A stretch of 64,000 nt of DNA from Ilumatobacteraceae bacterium (GTDB lineage: Bacteria > Actinomycetota > Acidimicrobiia > Acidimicrobiales > Ilumatobacteraceae). The DNA is taken from positions 33,964-97,963 of the forward strand of contig JABSQH010000125.1 in NCBI GenBank assembly GCA_013213745.1. The letters are read 5' to 3'. A model generated the notes under the pieces. That model was given only the letters and a program-made list of their open reading frames with translations. It had not been told where the DNA came from and ran no database searches. The translations under genes were made by a program, and so were the position numbers. Position 1 is the stretch's first letter, and each line of letters starts with the position of its first letter. This document shows, one piece after another, positions 44,154 through 53,237 of this stretch.

Positions 44154-44819
44154 TCAGCGCTGGTCGAGCCAGCCGTCGTGCCAGCCGGACTGCTCGCGCT
44201 GACGGATCTGGGCGAGCAGGTACACGTACCCACACAGCGCCAGGAACGACAGGGCAAACACGTACAACATCACCGTCGACGACGTGGTCGCCGCGAGGAA
44301 CAGCGTGCATGCCGTGGAGATGACGAGGAGGAACAGCATGTTCGTCCGACGACGGCGAGGGTCTTGACGGGGGTCGGCCTGCGCTCGACCCGCGTGGCCG
44401 CGGTCGCGATTGCGCTCCATCTGGGTGGTGCGGTGATCCCAATGCTGCTCGCCGGTCGGATCGCCATGGGTGCGATACCCGTTCTGGCTGCTCGCCGCCT
44501 GTCGGCGGGCGGGGTGTTGGCGCGGCGTCCCACTGCGGTTCGTCGGAGTCGACGAACGCAACGACGCCTGACGGTGATGGGGTGTACCGTCGTGCGTGCG
44601 GGCGGTGCGTTGCCCGGCACGGCTCGCAGGCGCCAGCGGCCGGCCGATCGGGCGAATCGCACCGCGCGGTGGCGTCGAGGTGGTCTGCAGGGTCTTCAGC
44701 TGCCGGCGGAAGTCCGTGACGGAGGAGTTCGGCCGGTTGTCCATCCGCGAACGCAGCATCGGCGGGATGAGCACAGCAGCCCATGCGGCGGCGACGACGA
44801 GGAGAACGAGTTGAGCCAT
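44154..44819 (-). CDS. SepX/GlpR-like divisome membrane protein
   Basis: A 221-residue membrane protein: N-terminal helix (3-20) followed by a conserved-looking LIPPMLRSRMDNRP segment and SSVTDFRRQLKTL, a long basic disordered region, then two C-terminal helices (about 160-205). This architecture matches actinobacterial SepX/GlpR, in which GlpR is the membrane receptor of the gephyrin-like protein Glp in cell division. A moeA/glp gene and galU lie a few genes upstream on the same strand, as in other actinobacteria. Assignment is by architecture and context. Confidence 0.6.
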   Translation of the reverse strand: MAQLVLLVVAAAWAAVLIPPMLRSRMDNRPNSSVTDFRRQLKTLQTTSTPPRGAIRPIGRPLAPASRAGQRTARTHDGTPHHRQASLRSSTPTNRSGTPRQHPARRQAASSQNGYRTHGDPTGEQHWDHRTTQMERNRDRGHAGRAQADPRQDPRRRRTNMLFLLVISTACTLFLAATTSSTVMLYVFALSFLALCGYVYLLAQIRQREQSGWHDGWLDQR

Positions 44820-45023
44820 ATGCGAAGCGTGATCGTGAAGTGATGACGGGAGGCGGTCGGCGGAGGTGACCTGCGACGAATGCGACTGTAACGCCAGACG
44901 TCGCTATGTGACGATTCTACGACGATTGTGACAGAGCGGGCAATGACCGATGGGACGCCAGTCATAGTAGTGGCTCAGTCACGCTCCGCGGTGGACGGTT
45001 CGTATCGATCGGACAGACCCGGC

Positions 45024-45509
45024 TCAGTCGACCTGATCCCGGCGAAACGTGCCCGACCGCCCTCCGGTCTTTTCCCACAACGTGAGCTCACCGATCACCA
45101 TGCCGCGATCGGCCGACTTGCACATGTCGTACACGGTGAGTGCGGCCGTGCTGCACGCGTGGAGCGCCTCCATCTCGACGCCGGTCCGATCGACGGTGTC
45201 GACGTGGGCCTCGATCGCGACAAAGTCATCGCCGATTTCGAAGTTGACCGAGACGGCGCCGACCAGCAGCGGGTGGCACAACGGGATCATGTCGGCGGTG
45301 CGCTTCGCCGCCTGGATACCGGCGACTCGGGCGACCGCGAGCACATCGCCTTTCTTCACCTCACGATTGGCGATCGCCGTCGTCGTCTCGGGCTGCATGA
45401 ACACCTTGCAGCGAGCAACCGCCCGGCGGTGCGTCGGCTCTTTTGGGGTGACATCGACCATCCGGGCGCGGCCGAGGGGGTCGAGGTGGGTGAACGACAG
45501 ATCACTCAT
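45024..45509 (-). CDS. moaC: Cyclic pyranopterin monophosphate synthase
   Basis: A 161-residue MoaC, which with MoaA makes cyclic pyranopterin monophosphate, the first molybdenum cofactor intermediate. Motifs: KRTADMIPLCHPL (70-82), VDTVDRTGVEMEAL and the catalytic YDMCK (128-132) with GMVIGE. ATG 45509 gives the family length; a longer frame upstream is not conserved-looking. Supplies cofactor for the CoxL-like enzyme among others. Confidence 0.93.
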   Translation of the reverse strand: MSDLSFTHLDPLGRARMVDVTPKEPTHRRAVARCKVFMQPETTTAIANREVKKGDVLAVARVAGIQAAKRTADMIPLCHPLLVGAVSVNFEIGDDFVAIEAHVDTVDRTGVEMEALHACSTAALTVYDMCKSADRGMVIGELTLWEKTGGRSGTFRRDQVD

Positions 45510-45556
45510 GTGCGTCCCGACGCTAGTCGGCCGATCGGGCGGGTACCGTTCCGCCC

Positions 45557-46333
45557 ATGTCCGACGAGTTGCCGTACGACGCGATTTCACACATCCGTAC
45601 CGACGGAGTGCGACTCATCGACATCCTCGTCGACTACGGACTCACCGCCGACGTGCCGTCGTGTCCGGGCTGGACGCTCGCCGATCTCGGGTGGCACATG
45701 GGCAGGGTGTGGGAGTTCTGGGGCACGATCGTCGCCGAACGTGTCACCGAGTTCGACGGCTCGACCTACGTGGAGCCCCCTCGACCCGACGACGACGCCC
45801 TCATCGATTGGATCACCGCTGCACACACGGCGCTGTACTCCGCCCTGGTCGACAGCCGCACCGGTCGGCGAGTGTGGACATGGGCGGGCCAGCACGACGT
45901 GGAGTGGGTCCGCCGTCGGATGACCCAAGAGACCGCCGTCCACCGGTGGGACGCAGCCAACACGGTCGGCCGCCCGTACACGATTCCCACCGCCGTCGCC
46001 GCCGACGGCATCGACGAGTTCTTGATGTGGCACGCCCGCTTGGCTCCCGACGCCGAGCCGGTGGGCAGCACGGTGCACATCCACTGCACCGACACCGACG
46101 TCGATGTCGCCGAGGGCACCGACGACCGCTCGTTGGTCGACGGCGAGTGGATGATCACCGACCTCACCACCTCCGGAGCGACGTTCACGCGCGAACACGC
46201 CAAGGGTGATGTGGCGATCCGCGGCAAGGCCGCCGACGTGTTGTTGTGGCTATGGGGCCGAGAGGCCGGGTCGCTCGAGTTCCTCGGCGATCCCGACGTT
46301 GCCGAGCGTTTCCGCACGGCGCTGGCCCGCTGA
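45557..46333 (+). CDS. Maleylpyruvate isomerase-family (DinB-like) protein
   Basis: A 258-residue protein with an N-terminal DinB-like four-helix metal-binding domain (CPGWTLADLGWHMGRVW with His ligands, later RRMTQETAVHRWDA) and a C-terminal SCP2-like MDMPI domain. The family includes mycothiol-dependent maleylpyruvate isomerase and other mycothiol transferases. Plus strand, convergent with moaA by 3 bp and divergent from moaC. Specific reaction unknown. Confidence 0.8.
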   Translation: MSDELPYDAISHIRTDGVRLIDILVDYGLTADVPSCPGWTLADLGWHMGRVWEFWGTIVAERVTEFDGSTYVEPPRPDDDALIDWITAAHTALYSALVDSRTGRRVWTWAGQHDVEWVRRRMTQETAVHRWDAANTVGRPYTIPTAVAADGIDEFLMWHARLAPDAEPVGSTVHIHCTDTDVDVAEGTDDRSLVDGEWMITDLTTSGATFTREHAKGDVAIRGKAADVLLWLWGREAGSLEFLGDPDVAERFRTALAR

Positions 46334-46336
46334 AAT

Positions 46337-47341
<1,005 letters not shown>

Positions 47342-47378
47342 GAGACCAGGGTATCGACGCACACGCCACGACTTCCCA

Positions 47379-47426
47379 GCGGTGAGCGAACCGTCCCCCT
47401 ATGAGCCCTTTCCCTCGCCGGAGGCC
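47379..47426. repeat. Family C hairpin element, copy 1
   Basis: A 48-bp sequence GCGGTGAGCGAACC...CTTTCCCTCGCCGGAGGCC, partially self-complementary at its ends (GGTGAGCGAA against TTCCCTCGCC). Repeated 15 bp downstream. Located between moaA start and the moeA-like stop. Confidence 0.7.
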
Positions 47427-47440
47427 ACACCACGTCGGTT

Positions 47441-47487
47441 GCGGTGAGCGAAGCGGCTCCCCCGGGCGCTTTCCCTCACCGAAGGCC
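47441..47487. repeat. Family C hairpin element, copy 2
   Basis: GCGGTGAGCGAAGCGGCTCC with the complementary half GGGCGCTTTCCCTCACC forms a long imperfect hairpin. It is a direct repeat of 47379-47426 and resembles the element at 59186. Confidence 0.75.
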
Positions 47488-47492
47488 GAGGC

Positions 47493-48713
47493 TCAGCGGT
47501 CGCCGCGCAACGCGAGGGTGGCCACCTCGCCGCCTTCGGCGATGCCGTCACCGTCGGGGACCACCGCCAGTGCATCGGCAAGGGCGGTGGCCGCCAGCTG
47601 GTGACTGCCCTGTGCGCCCACGGGGCGGACGTGCAGGCGGCCGTCGTCGCCGAACTCGGCGCGGACCCGCATGAACTGCACCTTGCCGTCGGCGCGCCGC
47701 TGAAGCGGCTCGTCGGCGATGGCGACCACACTGGGACGGGTCAGTTCGCGATGACCCATCATCCGGCGCAGTGCCGGGCGGGCCAGCAACTCGAAACTCA
47801 CGAGCGAGCTCACCGGATTGCCCGGCAAGCCGAAAATCGGCACGTCGTCGAGCCGACCGAATGCGAACGGCTTGGCCGGCTTGATGGCGATCTGCATCCA
47901 GGTCATGTCGGCGATGCGGCCGAGAACCGCCTTCACCACGTCGTAGTCACCCATCGACACGCCGCCGCTCGACACGATCGCATCACAGGTCGTCGCCGCC
48001 TCTCGGATCACGCGCTCGAAGGTGGCTTCGTCGTCGGGCACCACGCCGAGATCGACCACGTCACAACCAACCTCGGCGACCAGCGCGGCGAGCATCGTCT
48101 TGTTGCTCTCGCGGATCTGCCCCGGTGCGAGTGGCGCGCCGTCGTCGACCAACTCGTCGCCGGTCGACATCACCGCCACCTTGAGCCGCGGATGGACGAC
48201 CACGGTGGCGGCGTTCACGCTGGCGAGCACCGCTGCCACCGGCGGGGCGACCACAGTCCCGGCGACGAACAGCTCGTCGCCTGGCTCGACGTCCTCTCCT
48301 GCTGCGCGCACCGCTGCGCCGACCGGCACCGTGCGCGACAGACGAACGTGCTCGTGTCCGCCGACGTCACCGAGGCGTTCGGAGTCCTCGACCATCACCA
48401 CCGCATCGGCACCTGGTGGGATCGGCGCACCAGTCATGATGCGAATGCACTCGCCGGTCTGCAGCTCGTGATCGGACGCGGCGCCCGCAGCGATTTCGTC
48501 GGCCACCACCAACTCGACCGGCGCCTGCGCCACGTCGGCGGCGCGCACTGCGTATCCGTCCACCGCAGTGTTGGCGAACGGAGGCACCTGTTCGGTGGAC
48601 ACCACCGGCTCGGCGAGCACCAGCCCCACCGCATCGCGGAAGCCGATTTCGATCGGAGCGAGTGGCGGGCACGAGCCGAGGACGAACGCTTGAGCATCTT
48701 CCAATGGCGTCAC
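47493..48713 (-). CDS. moeA: Molybdopterin molybdotransferase MoeA / gephyrin-like Glp
   Basis: A 406-residue MoeA-family protein: PPFANTAVDGYAVR near 43-57, IMTGAPIPPGADAVV, the MPT-binding domain from about 175 (STGDELV, SSGGVSMGDYD) and the C-terminal domain IV. Proteins of this family insert molybdate into adenylylated molybdopterin. In corynebacteria the version next to galU is Glp, a gephyrin-like divisome protein with membrane receptor GlpR; the same neighbours are seen here. Either or both roles are possible. Confidence 0.88.
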   Translation of the reverse strand: MTPLEDAQAFVLGSCPPLAPIEIGFRDAVGLVLAEPVVSTEQVPPFANTAVDGYAVRAADVAQAPVELVVADEIAAGAASDHELQTGECIRIMTGAPIPPGADAVVMVEDSERLGDVGGHEHVRLSRTVPVGAAVRAAGEDVEPGDELFVAGTVVAPPVAAVLASVNAATVVVHPRLKVAVMSTGDELVDDGAPLAPGQIRESNKTMLAALVAEVGCDVVDLGVVPDDEATFERVIREAATTCDAIVSSGGVSMGDYDVVKAVLGRIADMTWMQIAIKPAKPFAFGRLDDVPIFGLPGNPVSSLVSFELLARPALRRMMGHRELTRPSVVAIADEPLQRRADGKVQFMRVRAEFGDDGRLHVRPVGAQGSHQLAATALADALAVVPDGDGIAEGGEVATLALRGDR

Positions 48714-48783
48714 GCCGTCACGGTACCGGTCGGTGGTTCCCGACGTCGGTTCCGGTCACCCGGCCCGGCCGTATGGTGGCGGG

Positions 48784-49341
48784 GTGACCACGCCGCTCTC
48801 CGCCTTTCCTGCAGACGGGTACATCGCTCGCTGGCGGCGGTGGGAACACGACGCCGACGAGACCCTCTCATTGCGGTGGGAGAACGAAGGGTGGACAGCG
48901 ACGGGCGAAGTCGGTCGGGAAGCGGTGACCTATGTGATCCGGCTGTCACCGACCTGGCAGGTCCGCCAGTTCCTCCTCTTCCGCGACCTCTCCGACCCCG
49001 ATCTCTGGCTCGGCACCGACGGTGGCGGTCGATGGGGCGAGATCAACGGCGCCCACCGACCCGAACTCGACGGCTGCATCGACATCGACCTCGGGTGCAC
49101 ACCGTTCACCAACACATTGCCGATCCGGCGGATGCAACTCGACGTCGGCGACGCGGGCGACATCAACGTGGCGGTGATCGACGTCGAGACGCTCGCGGTC
49201 GAGCCGACCCGTCAGCGGTATCACCACGTCGCACCTCGCCGATTCGAGTACACCAACCTCGACTCGGGTTTCGTCACGCGATTCGACGTCGACGAGTACG
49301 GCCTGGTGCGCGACTACCCCGACCTCTTTCGCCGCACCTAG
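48784..49341 (+). CDS. Putative glycolipid-binding protein (DUF1089-like)
   Basis: A 185-residue beta-rich protein resembling the putative glycolipid-binding family (PF06475-type). It has alternating strands such as RWRRWEHDADETLSLRW, CIDIDLGCTPFTNTLPIRR and a C-terminal RFEYTNLDSGFVTRFDVDEYGLV. No signal peptide is visible. GTG start. It sits alone on the plus strand between moeA and galU. No reaction is known. Confidence 0.72.
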   Translation: MTTPLSAFPADGYIARWRRWEHDADETLSLRWENEGWTATGEVGREAVTYVIRLSPTWQVRQFLLFRDLSDPDLWLGTDGGGRWGEINGAHRPELDGCIDIDLGCTPFTNTLPIRRMQLDVGDAGDINVAVIDVETLAVEPTRQRYHHVAPRRFEYTNLDSGFVTRFDVDEYGLVRDYPDLFRRT

Positions 49342-49346
49342 ATAGA

Positions 49347-49375
49347 CGGCATCTGGTGCCTGGCACCCGATGTCG
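49347..49375. repeat. Family A palindromic intergenic element, copy 4
   Basis: CGGCATCTGGTGCC-T-GGCACCCGATGTCG, a 29-bp inverted repeat beginning 6 bp after a plus-strand stop and ending 2 bp before the galU stop, filling the whole convergent gap. Confidence 0.85.
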
Positions 49376-49376
49376 G

Positions 49377-50237
49377 TTACAGCTCGGAGAGGTGGTCGCG
49401 CAGCGGCGCGGCGAGTTCGGGGTGCGACAGGCCGAGGCTGACCGACGCGGTGAGGAACCCCAACGGATTGCCGGTGTCGTAGCGCTCGACATCGGCAACC
49501 ACGGCATGAAACGGCGAGCGGGCGGCCTGGGCACGCAACGCGTCGGTCAGTTGCAGCTCCCCGCCGCGACCCGGTTGAAGAGCGGCAATCTCGCCCCACG
49601 CGTCGGCGGTCAGGACGTACCGACCGGTAAGGATGAAATTGCTCGGTGCTTCGTCGGCCGGCGGCTTCTCGACCAGATCGCGCACCGGAATCACTCCGTC
49701 GGGCAACCGCTCCCCCGACGGGTCGATGACACCGTAGGAGCTGACCTTCGAGCGTTCGACCTCGAGCACCGCAACGACACTCCCGCCAGTGGACGTACAT
49801 ACGCCGTTCATCTGCGCCAGCAACGACGAGTCGCCCATCAGCTCATCGGGAAGGAGCACGGCAAACGGCTCGTCGCCGACCGCCTCGCGAGCACAGCCAA
49901 CGGCGTGGCCAAGCCCCTTCGGCACGTCCTGATACACAACGGTCGCCTTCCAGTCGCGACCGATCGACTCGACCCGCTCGGCGGCATCGTCCTTGCCCGC
50001 AGCACGTAACGCCTCGACCATCTCGGGGGCTGGCGACAGGTACGCCTCAACGGCCGGCTTGGCGTGGCTCGAGACGACGACGATGTGCTCGATGCCCGCG
50101 CCGAGCGCCTCGTCGATGACAACTTGCAGCGCCGGGCGGTCGCCGATCGGGAAGAGTTCTTTGGGTACCGCCTTGGTCGCCGGAAGAAACCGAGTGCCCA
50201 GTCCGGCCGCGGGAATCACTGCACTTCGCACCTGCAT
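49377..50237 (-). CDS. galU: UTP-glucose-1-phosphate uridylyltransferase
   Basis: A 286-residue nucleotidyltransferase producing UDP-glucose for wall polymers and the Leloir pathway. N-terminal AAGLGTRFLPATKAVPKE (9-26), the LPDELM metal segment and LVEKPPADEAPSN are diagnostic. ATG 50237 is the family start; the upstream in-frame start is not needed. galT near the end of the window would use the same sugar nucleotide. Confidence 0.94.
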   Translation of the reverse strand: MQVRSAVIPAAGLGTRFLPATKAVPKELFPIGDRPALQVVIDEALGAGIEHIVVVSSHAKPAVEAYLSPAPEMVEALRAAGKDDAAERVESIGRDWKATVVYQDVPKGLGHAVGCAREAVGDEPFAVLLPDELMGDSSLLAQMNGVCTSTGGSVVAVLEVERSKVSSYGVIDPSGERLPDGVIPVRDLVEKPPADEAPSNFILTGRYVLTADAWGEIAALQPGRGGELQLTDALRAQAARSPFHAVVADVERYDTGNPLGFLTASVSLGLSHPELAAPLRDHLSEL

Positions 50238-50332
50238 GCGGGCGACCCTACTCACACGCTTCCGATCAACAGCGGCCACATCGCAGCCGTTCTTCGGGAG
50301 TCGACCAATCGCTCGATATCGTGTGTCCCCCG

Positions 50333-50722
50333 ATGCCCACCTACGTCTACAAGTTCGTCGACTCCGGCGAGACGATCGAGGTCCAACAGGCCTTCAGCGA
50401 TCCGACGTTGACGGAGTATGCGCACCCCGAGTCGGGCGAGACGTTGCCCGTCAAAAAGGTGTTTCAGCCGGTCGGTGTCACCTTCAAGGGTTCCGGGTTC
50501 TTCAAGACCGACAACCGGTCGTCGAAGAATGGCTCGTCGGGCTCGTCCAAAGGCAGCAACGAGAGCTCGAAGTCCGAGTCCACGAGCGACTCGAAGGGCG
50601 ACTCGTCGTCGGGGCCGTCGAGCGATGCGACGACGAGTTCCAACTCGAGTTCGTCTTCGAACTCGACGTCGGGAAATTCATCGTCGGGCTCCTCGTCGTC
50701 GTCGTCGTCCTCCTCTTCGTAG
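50333..50722 (+). CDS. FmdB-like protein without zinc-ribbon cysteines, Ser-rich tail
   Basis: A 129-residue protein starting MPTYVYKF, the FmdB/zinc-ribbon opening. Canonical members have two CxxC pairs; here the positions read VDSG and HPESG, so no zinc site remains. The conserved-looking PVKKVFQPVGVTFKGSGFFKTD block persists (residues ~43-64). From about 65 on, the sequence is a Ser/Gly/Asn/Lys low-complexity tail ending in poly-Ser. In actinobacteria an FmdB gene is commonly near galU and a SAF gene, as here. There are no cysteines anywhere in the protein. Confidence 0.8.
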   Translation: MPTYVYKFVDSGETIEVQQAFSDPTLTEYAHPESGETLPVKKVFQPVGVTFKGSGFFKTDNRSSKNGSSGSSKGSNESSKSESTSDSKGDSSSGPSSDATTSSNSSSSSNSTSGNSSSGSSSSSSSSSS

Positions 50723-50793
50723 GCCTCACCGGCCCGCTCGCGCCTCGCGCCACGGCACACCTCAACGTGCGTGTCAACGCGCCTGGAGGACAC

Positions 50794-51354
50794 ATGGGTC
50801 TTGCATTTCGCCGGTTGCTTTCGCGACATCGGTGGGCGTACTGGTTGCTCGTCGCAACGGTTGCGGCGATCGTCGCATCGTCCGTGCGGTCGGCGATGAC
50901 CGACGCCGAGCGCGCCCGAGACACGTGGACGACAACCGCGATCGTGCTCACTGCCGCCCGCGATCACGTTGCCGGCGAACCGATCGAGTTCGACAGCGTC
51001 GAGCTGCCGATGGCCGCGATCCCGGCCGGTGCGCTGGAGACGCTGGGCGGCGACGGACTCGCCCGGCAAGCAATCATGGCGGGCGAGATTCTCACCGCCG
51101 TCGATGTTGGCGGGGACACCTCCGGTATCGCGGCGGCCGGCAGCCTGACGATCGCCATCCGTTCATACGACGCCCCGATCGCACGGGTCGGCGACAACGT
51201 ACACGTCCTTGCTGAGGGCCTCTCGTTGTCGCCGGCGGGCATGGTCGTCGACGTGATCGACGACGTCGTCCACGTCGCGGTGCCAGAGTCCGATGCGCCT
51301 GCGGTCGCCCTCGCAGCCAACAACGGCACCGCAACCATCGCAGTCGCCCCATAG
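50794..51354 (+). CDS. SAF-domain membrane protein
   Basis: A 186-residue protein with one N-terminal helix (about 16-33) and an SAF/CpaB-like domain (about 48-110, AARDHVAGEPIEFDSVELP and the RQAIMAGEILTAVDV segment) exposed outside. Actinobacterial proteins of this type accompany FmdB and mscL genes; some act in pilus assembly or surface polymer export but most are uncharacterised. GGAGGA precedes the ATG. Confidence 0.78.
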   Translation: MGLAFRRLLSRHRWAYWLLVATVAAIVASSVRSAMTDAERARDTWTTTAIVLTAARDHVAGEPIEFDSVELPMAAIPAGALETLGGDGLARQAIMAGEILTAVDVGGDTSGIAAAGSLTIAIRSYDAPIARVGDNVHVLAEGLSLSPAGMVVDVIDDVVHVAVPESDAPAVALAANNGTATIAVAP

Positions 51355-51364
51355 ATCGCGCACA

Positions 51365-51398
51365 GAAAAACCGGGGATTCCGTGCGATTTGCGCACGT
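51365..51398. repeat. Family B REP-like element, copy 3 (reverse)
   Basis: GAAAAACCGGGGATTCCG followed by GTGCG-ATTTG-CGCAC; starts 11 bp after the SAF stop. Its inverted partner lies at 51452, 53 bp away. The first 22 bases match the reverse complement of that partner exactly. Confidence 0.9.
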
Positions 51399-51451
51399 CT
51401 CCGCGAACAGAACCGGCGATCGTCGACTCCTCCGCCGAAATTGTCACCAGG

Positions 51452-51487
51452 ACGTGCGATTTGCGCACGGAATCCCCGGTTTTTCGG
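51452..51487. repeat. Family B REP-like element, copy 4 (forward)
   Basis: ACGTGCG-ATTT-GCGCACGG followed by AATCCCCGGTTTTTCGG. Ends 16 bp before the stop of convergent uppP. Confidence 0.9.
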
Positions 51488-51503
51488 GAGGCGTGGGGGT
51501 CCG

Positions 51504-52334
51504 TCAGCGCACTCCCGTGGCGATGAGCACGAGGACGAGGATGCCCAGGCCGACCCGATAGATCACGAACGGCATCAAACTGTGCGTGCGTACGAGGGTC
51601 ACCGTTCCCCAGACCGCAATCCACCCTGCGATCGCCGACGTGATGATCCCGACGATCGTGGGGACGATCAGGTCCTCGGGGATCCCCTCGCTCAAGAGGC
51701 CGGCCCCTTTGAAGACGACCGCGCCGAAGATGACCGGAATCGACATCAGGAAGCTGATGCGAACGGCGGCATCGCGGTCGAACTTCAGGAATCTGGCGGC
51801 GGTCATCGTGATACCCGAGCGCGACGTACCTGGATTGAGGGCGAGCGCCTGCGCGGCTCCGACGGTGAGCGCATCCTTGGCCGAGAACCCGTCGACCCGG
51901 CGCGTGCCGGCGCTGCGGTCGGCCCAGCCGAGGAGCAGACCGAACCCGATCAGTGAGACGGCGATGATCGCCGGGGTGCCGAGGGTGGAGTCGATCTGGT
52001 CTTCGAACAGCGCACCCACCGCCGCTGCGGGAAGCGTCGCCAGCACGAACAGCCAGGCCAAGCGCCCCTCGGTGGTCGTCGGACGCTTGCGCTGGAACAC
52101 GAGCTTGGTCCCCTCGACGACGTACGTCGTGACATCGCGCCAGAAGTAGGCGACCACCGCCACCAGCGTCCCGAGGTGCAAAGCGACGTCGAACGACTTC
52201 TTCAGCGAGTCGGACTCGAGCTCCTCCCAGCCGAACAACCAGGGAACGAGCAGCAAGTGACCGCTCGAGGAGATCGGCAAGAACTCGGTGAGACCTTGCA
52301 CGATCCCGAGAATGATCGCCTGGTAGATCGGCAC
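51504..52334 (-). CDS. uppP: Undecaprenyl-diphosphate phosphatase
   Basis: A 276-residue integral membrane phosphatase (BacA/UppP) that recycles the undecaprenyl lipid carrier for peptidoglycan. The catalytic signatures are GLTEFLPISSSGHL (14-27, with E17) and ALNPGTSRSG in the middle. About eight helices are present and length is standard. Overexpression of this family gives bacitracin tolerance. Confidence 0.94.
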   Translation of the reverse strand: MPIYQAIILGIVQGLTEFLPISSSGHLLLVPWLFGWEELESDSLKKSFDVALHLGTLVAVVAYFWRDVTTYVVEGTKLVFQRKRPTTTEGRLAWLFVLATLPAAAVGALFEDQIDSTLGTPAIIAVSLIGFGLLLGWADRSAGTRRVDGFSAKDALTVGAAQALALNPGTSRSGITMTAARFLKFDRDAAVRISFLMSIPVIFGAVVFKGAGLLSEGIPEDLIVPTIVGIITSAIAGWIAVWGTVTLVRTHSLMPFVIYRVGLGILVLVLIATGVR

Positions 52335-52373
52335 GCCCGCACTGTCTAGCGGTTACGGGCATCGCCAGTGCGT

Positions 52374-53096
52374 TCAGGTCGAGCTGGTCGAGGGAACGAT
52401 GCGTGGCGTCCACGGCCGCGGCTTGTCCCAGTGGTGCCCCACGACTCGACCCTTGCGCAGCGCGGCGAGGAACGACGGCGCATCGTCGAAGTCAGGCATC
52501 TCGACGTAGGCCGCCCCGAGCGCGTCGGGAACATGCGCGTCACTTCCTGCGCCAGCCAACAAGTCGTGCTCGTCGGCGAACGCGGCCGCCCTCCGGTTGA
52601 GACTCGACAGCGAGGTCTTCGAGTTATGCACCTCGACCGCATCGATCAGGCCCTGCGCCGCCAATTCGTTCAGCGCCGGCTCGGCGAGATTGCGGCGCAT
52701 CGGGTCGAACGGGTGAGGGATGTACACCACGCCGCCCTGCGCACGGATCTGGCGCGCCGCTTCGACATGCCCGATCCCCATCGGCACCCGCTCGGTGAGA
52801 AACAGGCCGATGATCTCACCCATCGCCGTGCGCAGCTCTTCGCCGACCACGACTCGGCACGGCAGTTGGTCGGCGAGTTCAACTGCGCCAGCTACGGCGT
52901 TGTGATCGGTGATGCACAACACGTCGATCCCGGAAGCGACAACGGCGTCGTGCAATTCGTCGGGCGTCGTGGTCGAGTCCCCACTCCACATCGTGTGGCT
53001 GTGCAAGTCGACGCGCAGACAACCATCGGTAATCGGCTCGGCAAGGTGCGGATGCCGTTCGATCGCCGCGGCGGTGGGAGTAGCCACGAACGTCAC
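52374..53096 (-). CDS. PHP-domain phosphoesterase
   Basis: A ~240-residue PHP-family metal-dependent phosphoesterase. Motifs: H32 and H34 in DLHSHTMWS, ITDHN, HPFDP and the C-terminal GSDAH, giving the trinuclear site. Substrates in the family include 3',5'-nucleoside bisphosphates and short oligonucleotides. The start is uncertain: GTG 53096 lies just before the conserved region, while TTG 53177 would begin inside a family B repeat and add a basic leader with no clear ribosome site. Confidence 0.82.
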   Translation of the reverse strand: MTFVATPTAAAIERHPHLAEPITDGCLRVDLHSHTMWSGDSTTTPDELHDAVVASGIDVLCITDHNAVAGAVELADQLPCRVVVGEELRTAMGEIIGLFLTERVPMGIGHVEAARQIRAQGGVVYIPHPFDPMRRNLAEPALNELAAQGLIDAVEVHNSKTSLSSLNRRAAAFADEHDLLAGAGSDAHVPDALGAAYVEMPDFDDAPSFLAALRKGRVVGHHWDKPRPWTPRIVPSTSST

Positions 53097-53156
53097 GGTA
53101 TCGCCGAGCCGATCCAGCCGACCGATCGGGTGCTCGCTGCGTTTCTTGTTGCGAAG

Positions 53157-53193
53157 ACGTGCGAATAGCGCACGCAATCCCCGGTTTTTCGGG
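53157..53193. repeat. Family B REP-like element, copy 5 (forward, solo)
   Basis: ACGTGCG-AATA-GCGCACGC followed by AATCCCCGGTTTTTCGGG, a single copy between divergent PHP and acyl-CoA synthetase genes, unlike the paired copies elsewhere. Confidence 0.85.
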
Positions 53194-53237
53194 TTGTGGG
53201 TGGGGTTTAGGATGACCCGCGGGGAAAGGGGGCGCCG

